Source: Spirodela intermedia (taxonomy: Eukaryota; Streptophyta; Magnoliopsida; Alismatales; Araceae). Taken from it: a stretch of DNA of 64,000 nt. Within the stretch, counting starts at the first letter, position 1, and the number at the start of each line of letters is the position of its first letter. Under the pieces are notes generated by a model. The model saw only the letters and a program-made list of their open reading frames with translations. It did not search any database and had not been told where the DNA came from. Position numbers and translations under genes: made by a program. Location of the stretch: assembly GCA_902729315.2 (NCBI GenBank), contig LR746272.1, positions 1,054,001 through 1,118,000 on the forward strand, given 5' to 3'. This document shows positions 1 through 10,600 of this stretch, piece by piece.

Positions 1-915
1 AATTTTTTTATCTCATTTAAATTAATTTTATTTATTTTTATGGAAACTTACCTGCAAAAAAAGTCAAGCCGACTAATTTTCATTGGGACTTCTATGTGGA
101 TCTCCTTGTCAACGATCTAATACTGCCATTATTGCCTCAATTTCTGTTCCAAGGAAAAAAAAATCTGATGGGTTCCTCATCTGTGGCAAAAAAATGATCA
201 GATAGTACTGTGGCTCCCCATTTTTCTCCTTTTACTGTGCCCCTCATCCGAGCTGAATCCCCCGGTTGACTTATTGCTTATTGGTCCGAAAAAAGGGATG
301 AGCTGCTTTCTTATAGCTTATATGATCTGAATATGATTCCGCAGATTGATTTCTTCAGGAACCCATGGTTGACTTTATCTCCTCGTTGTTCCTCATCTGA
401 GCAGATTCCGTGAAATGAGTGAATCATCGGTTATTTTGACTTCTGATCCCATGGCTGCTTGTTTAGTCAACGATTCATGAGATCACTGACTGTAGCACCC
501 TCCTTTGCATGGCTCTGCAGGTCTGCAGCTCTTCGTCGATGATCGATGGCTCTTAGGATCTCGTCGTTGCCATTCTGGGTAAAGATAGGAATTTTAGATC
601 GGGTCCGTTTTGTCTGTCTTGGTTCGTCTGTTTGACCGTCTCGAAATGGCGTCAAACTTTCGGATGTTATTCTTGTAATTTCCCTGTTTTAAGGTGGGTA
701 GGGGTTGTCTCTTGTGTCGGTCAACGAGCGCCGGGCCACGTGGCTGGCTGTGGTTGGGCCAAGGCTGCATGCTTGTGGCTGAGTGGGGGGCTTTGCCACT
801 TATCGGGCTTATTTCACCCGTCTTAGTTCATTATACGTCGGATTCGGGTCCGCTCGGATTATGTGGCTGCGGTTGTGGAGGTAGGTCCACCTCATGAGTT
901 CGCGATTTTCTCCAG
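1..915. other. upstream non-coding region
   Basis: No open reading frame here looks like a real protein. The first 500 bases are AT-rich, with several TTGAC/GTCAA motifs (about 109, 265, 367 and 471). GC content rises from about 700, just ahead of the TATA box of the first gene. I read it as spacer plus promoter. Confidence 0.5.
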
Positions 916-922
916 TATAAAT
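916..922 (+). promoter_or_regulatory. TATA box of the first gene
   Basis: TATAAAT lies 78 bp upstream of the ATG at 994. A start of transcription about 30 bp downstream would leave a leader of about 45 nt that is almost entirely G and GA repeats. Confidence 0.6.
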
Positions 923-993
923 GAAAGGCGCGTTTCCCGCCCGCGCCTTGGGTGCGGGGGGGGGGGGGAGAGAGGGAGAGAGAGCAGGGAGAG

Positions 994-2677
994 ATGGGGA
1001 GACGTCTGCATAGCGGCTGCGAGATCTGCTCCCGATCTCCTCCGACGGCGTGGCTTCGCCGCCAACGGAAGCTCCAGGAGGTCGTCAGGCGTCACGAGGA
1101 GTGCAGGACGGTGTTCCGGGACCTTAGGTTAGAGATCAAGTCTGGATTGATGGAGGTGAGGGGGCTACCGAGAGCATCTGTCTTTGTGAGCTTGGAGAGC
1201 ACGCGGATCGATCTCTGGCCGGCCGGCCTCTCGTTTTGATTATACGCAGGTTGGCGACGTGTTCGATTCGATCTCCGTTCCTCTAATGAAGCTTGTCGGG
1301 CTCAAGGTCGAAGAGATGGCCGGCGATGGGAAATCCAGCGCCATTATCATCAGTCCAGAGCTATACGTGGTGTCAAGCGGCTTCTCTGCTGTTTTGTTTT
1401 CCCTTTGTTTTCATTGATCCCTATTCGAATCTTATTTCTTATGCGTGGATTCATTTATCCTGAAGTTTAATGGATTCGCCGAGAGACCCGCAGTTTCTGG
1501 CAAACGATGCTATGCTTCGATGAAAGAGGTGAGGACTGTCGAAGGCTTTAAATACATTCACGTGGATTTGTGATTACTCCGGTTTCCTATCAATTGGCAG
1601 AATAGTACCTGTGATCTTGCTGGTGATAAGGTCAATGGATTTCCTCGGGAGCTTCCAGTTTCGTATACAGAGGTGAGAATGCGAAATGAATTCGGATTCA
1701 TGTGCCGATCCTGGGAGATTTCCTCTCCTCGATTGCTATGGATTGACATATACTCCGCTCTCACGATCACAAAGGCTTCGATCGCATGCCATTGTACCTT
1801 TTCTGGTCTCTGAGTTTGAAGACTTTTTCAGGGAGCAAGTTACAGTGCCCAAGCAAAGGAAGCATGCGAAGAGATCTTAGAGAAGCAGAGGCTACTTGCG
1901 CAACGCTTGGTCCGCCTGCTCCGCAGCATCGTGGCCCACCTCGTCTACAACCAGGAGAGTATCCGCTATGCCTTCGATTACACACATAACTCCCTTCGCC
2001 ATTTTATCAAACGAGCGGCCTCTATCTACTCCCCACCCTGCGTGGGCCACCATCCCCCGCAGACTCAGGCTGACCTGGACGCCACTGCCAACCTCGTCGG
2101 CAAGGTTCTCCACGCCACCTACGTACAAGTTTCTTCCTCGCTTGACGACGTGCACCAGGCGGTGGACAACATGCTTGGGGCGATAGCGCAGGCGACTTGC
2201 GGGGTCATGGTGAGCCACGTCGAGCAGCTCCTCGCCGACGCTGAGAGCGGCACGCTCGCGCGACTGTGGGCTCTGGTTGGAGAGATGGAGGGCACCATAA
2301 GTAAACTATCGACGGAGCTTGCGGTGGCAAGGAAGCGGGCCAGGATGGCAGAGGAGAAGGTGGAAGCAGTAACCATCTCCCCCGATCTACGAACAGCCTC
2401 TGTTGGCGTCACCAAAAATGGTCCACCACCGCCATTTTGCTCCCACTTCACGGTCAGTAGAAACCCACTCTCGTTACCTTTGCTTGATACTTACTACCAC
2501 CGTTTTCAGCAGCAGACCACCGCATCGAATTCAGTCCAACGTGGAACCAACGGCTCAGCTTTCCTCGTTGCAAGATGGATCACAGACGGATCACCATCAG
2601 CACCAATCTGCCACGTCTCCAGCCCGCGGTCGGTCGTCAGCCAAAGGGTACGTGGCCTCAACCCCTCAAAACCCTAG
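994..2677 (+). CDS. unrecognised six-exon protein with coiled-coil segment
   Basis: I do not recognise this family. Splice signals give exons 994-1155, 1250-1369, 1466-1528, 1601-1672, 1832-2452 and 2510-2677. Every intron is short (58-159 nt), has GT and AG ends, and is in phase 0, which supports a real gene. A TATA box lies 78 bp before the ATG. The N-terminus (MGRRLHSGC...) is basic with a Cys-x2-Cys. The large fifth exon encodes a mainly helical stretch (start ASYSAQAKEACEEILEKQRL) and later an amphipathic heptad-like segment around EGTISKLSTELAVARKRARM, probably a coiled coil. The last exon is uncertain: the phase-0 frame reads to 2677, but another frame over the same bases (ending PQNPSAF at 2684-2687) looks more protein-like, so the true 3' splice or donor may differ. 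Length is about 400 residues. Function unknown. Confidence 0.5.
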
Positions 2678-2689
2678 CGCATTCTAACA

Positions 2690-3524
2690 GCACGATTTCT
2701 CCAACTGGGCCACGTGGTGTCCAGCTGTCGCCCAATCCGAGTGATCAGTCTGTCGTCGGAGCCAATGGGATCGGCGCCTTGACATAGGACCCTCCCAAAT
2801 GGATATACTTCGCAACCCAGAGGACGACTGTTGCCGCTGATTGATTGGACAAAATTTTCCTTGAGTGAGATGAAACACTGCGGGGTAAACACGTGTGGAA
2901 AATGAAGGTTGTACCAGCACATACTGCGTGAACCGTCTAGGTTTCCTAGACATGCTCCTATTTCTGTGTGAGCGTGTGTGTGTGAAGAGAGAGAGAGATG
3001 GGGTGATAAAGACAAAACCAAAGAGGGTTTTTTACGGCGACCCCGTTCATCAAGTTACCCTTTTTGTCTTTTTGGATTCGAACCGGATTCCACTGCAAGC
3101 GCGGCGATCGAGGCCCAGTGACTCAGCCACGGGCTGCTGCTGTTTTCAGAGAGAGAGAGGAGCAGTAGCAGCAAGAGAATGCTAAAAAAGCCTCTGATTG
3201 CGGTGCTGCCGTTGTCGATGCCGGCAACGTCTTAATCGTCTCCGGGGATGGGCGTTTGCAAGGGAGCGCCTTTTCGATCTCTTGTTCCGTATGATTTTTT
3301 TCTCAACAGCCGAAGGAACCGCGCTGAAGAAATGCAGACTGTCGGAATGATGGCAGGCCGCAGCACCCATCCGAGGGAGTGAAAGAGTTAAAACTGGAAG
3401 CCAACAAAAACTGCGGATAATGGCCTCCGCTCCCTCACCGGAGGGCCAGAGCCAATGATACTCCTCCCGAGGTGCCCCCTCAATGCCACGGTCTGGCATC
3501 ACCTCTGGTCCGGCCCCCGGAGAT

Positions 3525-3564
<40 letters not shown>

Positions 3565-3869
3565 CGCAATGGTCAGAGTGGGGGCCGAGGCGTCGAGCCT
3601 CGTCAGGGCTGCGCTTAAGTTTCCTGTTGCCGCAGACCTGGGGGCGTGTCCCTCTTTAGATGCTCTTCAACTCAGCCTTCACTGACTTTTGCGCAGTGGA
3701 ATATAGAGAGAGCGAGAGGGAGAGAGAGAGAGAGAGAGAGGAGCTTTTCCTTTTTTGCCACCACGGGGCAAAGGTCGAAAGAGGTGGCCGTTTTACAGAG
3801 GCATCAGATTCCAACGAGGCTACGCCATGGAACGTCTTCCTCCGTAAGCTAGCTAATCTTTCAGAGCTC

Positions 3870-3900
<31 letters not shown>

Positions 3901-4598
3901 CTATATGGCCATCTTTGCGCAAAGAACATTTCTAGCGATGACTTTGCTGGAAGGCCGAGGGGAGAGAGGGAAAGGCTGAGGGGGGTTGACATGAGAACAG
4001 CCGAGAGGAGACGAAGATCGCCCTAGGGTCTGCTGGGACATGGTCAAATGAGGGCACTAGGGAAAAGCTGGCTGTTTCCTCCGCCGCATTTCCCATCACT
4101 GGACATCACCGAATCGGCCACAATCAGCTTCCCCCCCCCTCCCCCCCCAACAGTCTCGGAGTACTTAACCAGAAATTGCTCTTTCTCCAGCTGATAGGGA
4201 TGATGAGCCACTCCCCTAATCTGTCTCCCTCTCTGCTCTCTTCTTCTTCTTCGTTGGTTCGGATGGTTAGGGCAGCTCGATGAGAGGATTATCACGCAGA
4301 AAGCAAAAGAGGAAAGGGAAAAGGAAAAGCGCCGCCGTGGGTGCACCCGTGCAGACTCCGGCCACAACGCCACCTACTTCCCCCCTCCGCCACTCCCCGG
4401 AGCCCAAGGCGGAACCCTAGCAGAACTCACAGGCGATGTCCCGGCCAGTTTCTCTCAGTTTCAGAGCCTCCCCCTCCCTCCTCCTCGCTAGCTTTCACTT
4501 TTACTTTAACGCACCCCCCCCCACCCCCCGAGTCTGCCCCCCCCGGACCCCACCATCGCCACCCACCTCCGGCCGTCTCCCTCCCCCTTTCTCTCTCC
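2690..4598. other. intergenic spacer with microsatellites
   Basis: No gene is seen. The stretch holds (CT)n at 3530-3561, (GA)n at 3719-3740, (CT)n at 3871-3895, C-runs at 4131-4148 and 4511-4545, and a tRNA-like A/B box pair on the minus strand near 3063-3136. Short reading frames here come from the microsatellites. Confidence 0.6.
3063..3136 (-). repeat. tRNA-like element (possible SINE head)
   Basis: On the minus strand TGGCTGAGTCACTGG (3129 to 3115) matches an RNA polymerase III A box. GGTTCGAATCC (3084 to 3074) matches a B box. Their 56-nt span equals that of a real tRNA. The would-be acceptor and T stems do not pair, so it is not a functional tRNA. A decayed tRNA-derived SINE or a tRNA relic is the likeliest reading; chance is possible. 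Confidence 0.3.
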
Positions 4599-4605
4599 TA
4601 TAAAA
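4599..4605 (+). promoter_or_regulatory. TATA box of AAA-ATPase gene
   Basis: TATAAAA lies 55 bp upstream of the ATG at 4654, in a pyrimidine-rich setting. This predicts a leader of roughly 25 nt. Confidence 0.6.
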
Positions 4606-4653
4606 CCAGAGAGCCCCTCCTCCCTCCACTCCCTCTGCTCTGATAGGAGGAAG

Positions 4654-6291
4654 ATGGAGTTCCTCTCGCAGATGTGGTCGTTCCTGGGGCTGCTCACTGT
4701 GCTTCAGAATGTGTTGCCGTCGCAGCTGCTGAGGCTCCTCCACTCTCTGTGGCAGTCCCTGCAGGACGCGCTGACGCCCTACTCTTACTTCGACGTCCCC
4801 GAGTTCAACGGCTCCTTTGCTGTAGAGCCCAACGACCTCTACCGCCATGTCCTCCTCTACCTCCACTCATCTCTCCTCGACGGTGGCCATCATCCGAATC
4901 CATCCACCAGGCTCATCCTCTCCCGGCCGAGAAACTCGCCGCAGCTTTCACTGTCAGTGGCTCCAAACCACGCCGTGGAGGACCAGTACGAGGGCCACCG
5001 CCTCCTCTGGGCCCACAACGTGGACACCGTCCAGGACTCGCTGGAGGAGCGCCGGTGGTTCTCCCTCCGCGCGCCTAAGCGCTTCTCCCGCTCCGGCCTC
5101 CTGCTCCCCTACCTGTCTCACGTCTCCGGTAGCGCCGCCGACTTCGAGCACCTCTCCCGGGACCGCCGGCTGTACACTAACGTGTCCTCCGCCACCGGAT
5201 GCGGCGGCGGCGGCGGGTGCTGGGCCTCCGTCCCCTTCCGGCACCCCGCCACCTTCGAGACACTGGCCCTGGAGCCGGTGCTCAAGTCGCGCCTCCTCGC
5301 GGACCTCTCCGCCTTCGCCGCCGGCCGCGACTTCTACAGCCGCGTCGGCCGCGCGTGGAAGAGGGGATACCTCCTCCACGGGCCCCCGGGGTGCGGCAAG
5401 TCCAGCCTCGTCGCCGCCATGGCCAACCATCTCCGGTACGACGTGTTCGACCTGGAGCTAACCAAGGTCTCCGGCAACTCCGAGCTCCGCTCCCTCCTCA
5501 TCCAGACCACCAACCGCTCCATCATCGTCATCGAGGACATCGACTGCTCTCTAAACCTGACCGCGGATCGCGCCGCGAAGGAGGCCACCTCCTCCAGAGC
5601 AAGGCGCTCAACGAGGAGCAGGCATCATAGGGAGGAGACGGACGGATCTGAGGACGACGACGACGGCACAAGCCAGCGCGTGACTCTCTCCGGCCTCCTC
5701 AACTTCACCGACGGCCTCTGGTCCTGCTGCGGGGAGGAGCGGATCATCGTCTTCACTACCAACCACAAGGACGGCGTCGATCCGGCGCTCCTGCGCTCGG
5801 GGAGGATGGACGTCCACCTGAGGCTGGGGGCCTGCGGCCCCCACGCCTTCCGAGAGCTGGTGAGAAGCTACCTTGGGGTGGAGGACCACGGCCTCATCGC
5901 CGTGGCGGAGAGTTGCATCAGATCCGGCGGCGCTCTGACGCCGGCGGAGATCGGCGAGGTGCTCCTGCGGAACCGTGGCGACGCCGACGCGGCGATCTCG
6001 GAGGCGGTGGCGGAGATGCAGGCGCGCGCTCTGGCCTGCGGCGGCAACGTCAAGGGGAGCAGCGATGGCGGAGAAGGGGACTCGGAGATGGACGAGAGGG
6101 AGCAGCCGGAGTCCCCCGGGGGGAGCTGGGAGATGGTAACTGCTGCCTCCGGGGGGTCTTTTTTGAAGGCGGGAGGGAAGAGGAAGGCGGGAACGGTTAC
6201 GGTGGGGTCCACCAACTGGGAGAAGAAGGTCAAGTTCCTCGCGAGGCTCCGCAGCTTGACCAAGTCCGACTCCGGTCGGCGAGGGGTGTAG
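4654..6291 (+). CDS. BCS1-like AAA-ATPase (At4g30250/ASD type)
   Basis: Intronless, 545 residues, the usual size for plant BCS1-like 'AAA-ATPase ASD, mitochondrial-like' proteins. Order of parts: a hydrophobic N-terminal anchor (about 8-30); the AAA-associated N domain with the family marker YFDVPEF (about 48); a Gly-rich patch near 188; Walker A GPPGCGKSS (about 243); Walker B IIVIEDIDC (about 289); an acidic and basic low-complexity insert (about 305-335, EDDDDG) that varies within the family; then the second region of homology TTNHKDGVDPALLRSGRMD. The C-terminus is long, charged and probably disordered. Family members are membrane-anchored hexameric ATPases at the ER, plasma membrane or mitochondria, often stress-induced; substrates are mostly unknown. 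It converges with the EF-hand gene 375 bp downstream. Location and role are inferred from the family only. Confidence 0.93.
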   Translation: MEFLSQMWSFLGLLTVLQNVLPSQLLRLLHSLWQSLQDALTPYSYFDVPEFNGSFAVEPNDLYRHVLLYLHSSLLDGGHHPNPSTRLILSRPRNSPQLSLSVAPNHAVEDQYEGHRLLWAHNVDTVQDSLEERRWFSLRAPKRFSRSGLLLPYLSHVSGSAADFEHLSRDRRLYTNVSSATGCGGGGGCWASVPFRHPATFETLALEPVLKSRLLADLSAFAAGRDFYSRVGRAWKRGYLLHGPPGCGKSSLVAAMANHLRYDVFDLELTKVSGNSELRSLLIQTTNRSIIVIEDIDCSLNLTADRAAKEATSSRARRSTRSRHHREETDGSEDDDDGTSQRVTLSGLLNFTDGLWSCCGEERIIVFTTNHKDGVDPALLRSGRMDVHLRLGACGPHAFRELVRSYLGVEDHGLIAVAESCIRSGGALTPAEIGEVLLRNRGDADAAISEAVAEMQARALACGGNVKGSSDGGEGDSEMDEREQPESPGGSWEMVTAASGGSFLKAGGKRKAGTVTVGSTNWEKKVKFLARLRSLTKSDSGRRGV

Positions 6292-6666
6292 GATACCGGT
6301 CAGAGCATCCCTCACCCGCGGGACACCGGACGCGCTTTCCATTTTCTACCTGTACATTTGTTAGCCAAGTCGCTCCCATCCTGAAAATTATGTTTTAGCC
6401 CCTATAGGCCGGTAAGAGAGCATGCTTAGACAGATTCGGCCCATTAACGACGAACAGGCTGGCGTATTGACACGTTCGGCCATGGATGGGGCCTCGGAAA
6501 AAGATTGGGCAACTAGAATGGAGAAATTGCCTTTTATTACTTTTCATCAAGTACGCCGACAAACACTCGAATGATAGCCGGTATGGTGCACTGGGACGCG
6601 ATATTATTAACAAACTCAGAGCGGGCACCGGAGGCGGCGGAAACGCAACTCCGTGGAGGCCACCGT

Positions 6667-7104
6667 CTATGGCGGAGAGATCGCGGCGGCGATCTTCGCG
6701 GCCTCCAGATCGGCGGCCTCCTTGAGGAAGCTCTTGCCGTCGCCGTCGTCGACGGCGATCTGGATGGGGGAGGAGCCGAGGCCGTCGGCGATGGCGAGCA
6801 TCATCTTGCGGAGCTCAGAGCGGAACTCGTCGCGGTCGACGGTGCCGTTGCCGTCGCAGTCGAACTGCTCGAAGATGGAATCGTAGAGCGCGCCGATCTG
6901 CTCCGGCGGAGTGACGACGTCCACTCCGAAGTGCGTCTCCATCAGGCGGAACGTCTCCAAGGCCTTGCGGAGCTCGGCGCGGGACAACACCCCGTCCCCG
7001 TTCAGATCCAGCGTCGCGAACCGCTCGTCCGCGCTCTTCTGGAACGCCTCCTCGTCCTCCACGAAATCCCTCACCGTCGATCCGTCCAGCACCACCACCC
7101 CCAT
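6667..7104 (-). CDS. small EF-hand calcium-binding protein
   Basis: Intronless, 145 residues. Two complete EF-hand loops are visible: DLNGDGVLSRAE (about 33-44) and DCDGNGTVDRDE (about 81-92), each with acidic residues at positions 1, 3, 5 and 12. The N-terminus MGVVVLDGSTVRDFVEDEEAF is typical of a conserved plant family of one-domain EF-hand proteins, likely cytosolic Ca2+ sensors or buffers. The C-terminal helix region (AADLEAAKIAAA) has no recognised domain. On the coding strand a GA repeat (7105-7125) ends exactly at the ATG, and a TATA box lies at 7172-7178. No partner can be read from the sequence. Confidence 0.9.
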   Translation of the reverse strand: MGVVVLDGSTVRDFVEDEEAFQKSADERFATLDLNGDGVLSRAELRKALETFRLMETHFGVDVVTPPEQIGALYDSIFEQFDCDGNGTVDRDEFRSELRKMMLAIADGLGSSPIQIAVDDGDGKSFLKEAADLEAAKIAAAISPP

Positions 7105-7171
7105 CTCTCTCTCTTTCTCTCTCTTGCTGTGTTGTGTGGCTGCAGAGATCGGGGACCGGGGGGGGGGGACG

Positions 7172-7178
7172 ATTTATA
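7172..7178 (-). promoter_or_regulatory. TATA box of EF-hand gene
   Basis: On the minus strand TATAAAT lies 68 bp upstream of the ATG at 7104. Confidence 0.6.
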
Positions 7179-7663
7179 TCGCCGCCTCTGTTTAATAATG
7201 GCCCCGCTTCGATGTTTATCTGTTAGAATGGATTTTTCCCGCGCTGAGGAGGTACGTGGATATTTTGGAAGACTCTACCAGCCCTGGTATTGGCTTTCCT
7301 GTGGGAAACCAAACGGATGTCGTCGTCCTCGCCCTCGTCGTACGGCTCGATCAAGGTCCGGCCCAAAAACAGGCCTATTTGGGGCTATCAGTATCGGGCG
7401 GGAATGGGCCCATTGTGGATATTAGGACCTAAAATGACGTGGAAATATTCGACGGAAAATCGGCCGATATTCTCATTGCTGATGGAAAATTTACCTCATT
7501 AGGGGGGGGGATGAATGCTACGGGCCACTCGTGGTTTCCTCCTAAGATATCTGAAACAATTACGAGAAATAATAGCAAGCACGAATTGAAATATAGCGAC
7601 GCTCGGAGGGGATTATTCATCAGACTTGTGAGGGGGGGAGTCTTCTCACACGGAACCGGGTGT

Positions 7664-10600
7664 TCACCGAAGGAAGGAGAATCTGACGCCGTTGGTCGAC
7701 GAGAACAGGCTGTACTCGACCTCCGCCTCCGTCCTGCTGCAGTCGAGCTCGCTCCGCCGCTCCGCCGGGCCAATGGCGGCGCCACCGCCGCCTTCACCGG
7801 GGCCTTCCACCTCGGGAGCCATCGCCATGGGGCCGCCGAAGTGAAACAGAGAGAACGACGGGGACTTGGCCGGCTCCTCCTTCCCTCCGGTGAGCTGCTG
7901 CGGCTCGTTAAGAGGGCCCGAGTGGACGGCCTTGAAGGAGGGGAAATGGCCCGGGTGGAGCAATGGGGCGGCCGGCTGCGGGAGGGCGTTGCAGAAGTCC
8001 GGCGGCGGATTCGCCGCCAGGCCGTAGCCGAGAGGATGGGGGAACATGAACTGGTGCGGCTGCGGCAGCGGAACCAGCCGGTTGGCCGGCACGGGGGCCG
8101 CCCAAGCAGCGGCGGGGCTCTGAGTGTGGAATCCCACCGCCGGCATGGGGAATACCGGCACATGCAGCTGCGGGGGGCTATGCAGCGGCAGCAGGTGGCG
8201 CCGCCGAGGAAACTCGCCGTAGACGGGCGGGTCCTCCCTCGGAAAGCTGCTCGCTTTGCAGCCGCCCGAGGCTAATCCATTGGCATCCGCGGGCGGGTCC
8301 TGTCGCAGCTTGTTGGGGGTGATTTCTCCTCCTCTTCCTCCTCCTGCTCCTGCTACTTCCAGTGGCTGGCCTGCGGGGTCCTCTGAGTCGGAGATGGACG
8401 AAGACTCCGCGTTGTGGGCGCTGGAGGAGGTCGTGGTGCTGTCCCCGCCTTCGCTGAGACAGGAAGAGCAATTATCAGAGCTGGACGAGGCCGTCAGCGG
8501 ATCAGAATTAGCCTCCTCGTCGCCGGCGGCATCCTTTGAATAGTAGTGGGATTTCGCCGCTTCCTGGCACTGGTGAGAACCACCCAAGGCCTCCGGTTTA
8601 TCTGAATCCATGGGGACGTCGAAGTAGCAACAGTCGCCTGGTTCTTGAAGCACAGCAGTGGGAGCCTTCTTCTCACATCCGTTTTCAGCCGCTTCGGATC
8701 GGGCTTCGGCTGCTGGCTGGGAGGAGCCGTCGTGATCAGAGTGCCCCCTGGAGCACTTCTTTCGAGGGTCCGCCGGCTCCCAGACCTGCTTCATCTGGTG
8801 AATCTTGCCTCTCCGAAGATGGCCGACGCCGGCGGGAACGCTTCCGGCAGAAGAGGGGAAACTATCCAGCGCAAAGCATCCGTGCCCATATTTGGCAATC
8901 CGATGAGGGGGCGCCACTGGTTCGAAAGCCTCTGTTTTGTTCACAATCTTGACCTCCCGGCCTGATCTGATGGTGGGGATATAATGGCCTTCCTTCGCCC
9001 TGTAGTCCCCATTGTGGCCGCAAGCACAGGAGTGGAAGTCACATCTGTCATGGACTCTGCCGTTGGAGTGGAGCTTGTCGCTGAACTTTGACCCGCCGTC
9101 TCTTGGATTTGGCTTTGACCCATTGGCTGAAAACTGCCTGTGCTTTCCATTCATGAATCTAGAGGAAGTCAATGCGTGCCCATTTGAGATTTTCTCGCGG
9201 TCATCGCAGCTGGCCATGGTGTGTGGGCGCCTGTGAGCTGTCTCTGGCGGGGAACTCTTGAATCTCAGTTTCCGTGAGGAAGACTTTGGCTGCTCGAGTA
9301 TGAAGGAATCGGCATCGTCCCTGGCATCGACCTCTGAGTTGGCATATGCAGATGGGCTGTATAGGATCAAATCTCCCGTGTCTCCAACCGAGTCCTCGGA
9401 GTCGAGGGTGATGGGCGCCTCGTTGACATTACTTCTGCATAATTCGTTCGATGATGTTGACAGGAGGGCGGGGGGGAGCGACTTTGACTCGGTGTTCTTT
9501 ATCTCTCTTTCCATCTCCTTCACCTTTAGTCTTTCCTTTCTCCTCAGCTTCTTCTCTCTCTCTTTTGCTCTCCGTCTCTCTTTGCGTTCCTCTTCTTCTC
9601 GTTTCTCTCGCTCTTCTTCTTCAAGAAGCCTGATCTGTAATGCACATGGATAAAAGAAAAAAAAATGTCAAGCAGGCGCAGGGGGCAGATCGATGAATCC
9701 GAAGATAATAGTGCAACCGAAAAGAGTCGTATCTAGCATCATCCACCTGTTTTTCAAGGGTGACGATTTCTTTGCAGGCAACATGAACACGTTCTTCCAA
9801 CAGTTTGAGAGCAAGGCAAACAAATGTGCTGTGAGCATTTTGCCGGGCAGTGCCTTCCCTGAAAGCTTTTTCAACCTGCAACAAGTGACACCATACTTTT
9901 ATTCAAAGGATAAGAGCTTAAGCTTATCCAGATGAGAGACCGGTAACAGATTCAAGGATGGAGGTGCCAATAAATAAATGTTAATAAGGCACACGAAAAA
10001 ATTTAAAAAAAAAATACACAAAATACATGCTACTAGAAGATAAATAAAATTGAACCCAAGCTAAGTTTCAGCATTTAGAGGGCAATCTATAAAGTGATTG
10101 ATTCCACGAAAGTTGGACGAGAATTTACAAGGGCCCAGATGATATAATTGAGTGGGTCATGAATCTGCGATTAAATTAATGATGATAATGGCATATCGTT
10201 GTAGTGTGTCTTCACAGTACGTAGAATGAAGGGACAGAGAAGCATTGACCTTGGAAGATGTATATCAAGGTTCTAGCATATCAGAGTTAGGATGTTCAGT
10301 AGGATGAAATTTTACGGCATGAGAGCAGGTTCAGAGACTCGGAGATCCATTGCTGGCTTTGAGTTGAAGACAGTTTTTCTGTTCAGATGCCATGAACTCT
10401 ACTGGTTAGCAATTATGTGCGATAATTTCAACTATTCCGATAAGTGAGCACATAGAATAAGCAGATCCATGTGAAGTCATGAAAGATGAGGCGAATATGT
10501 CAGCACACCCCCGTTGAAAGTAGCCTTTCACAGGGAACCTTTCTCTGCAAGCTATCTAACCTTGGCTCACCACAGAAAATGACCAAGTGATTGTTGGTGG

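Noticed and set aside
5199-6398. Several long frames on both strands overlapping the AAA-ATPase
   Set aside because: Shadows of a GC-rich coding region; only the 4654-6291 frame has AAA motifs.
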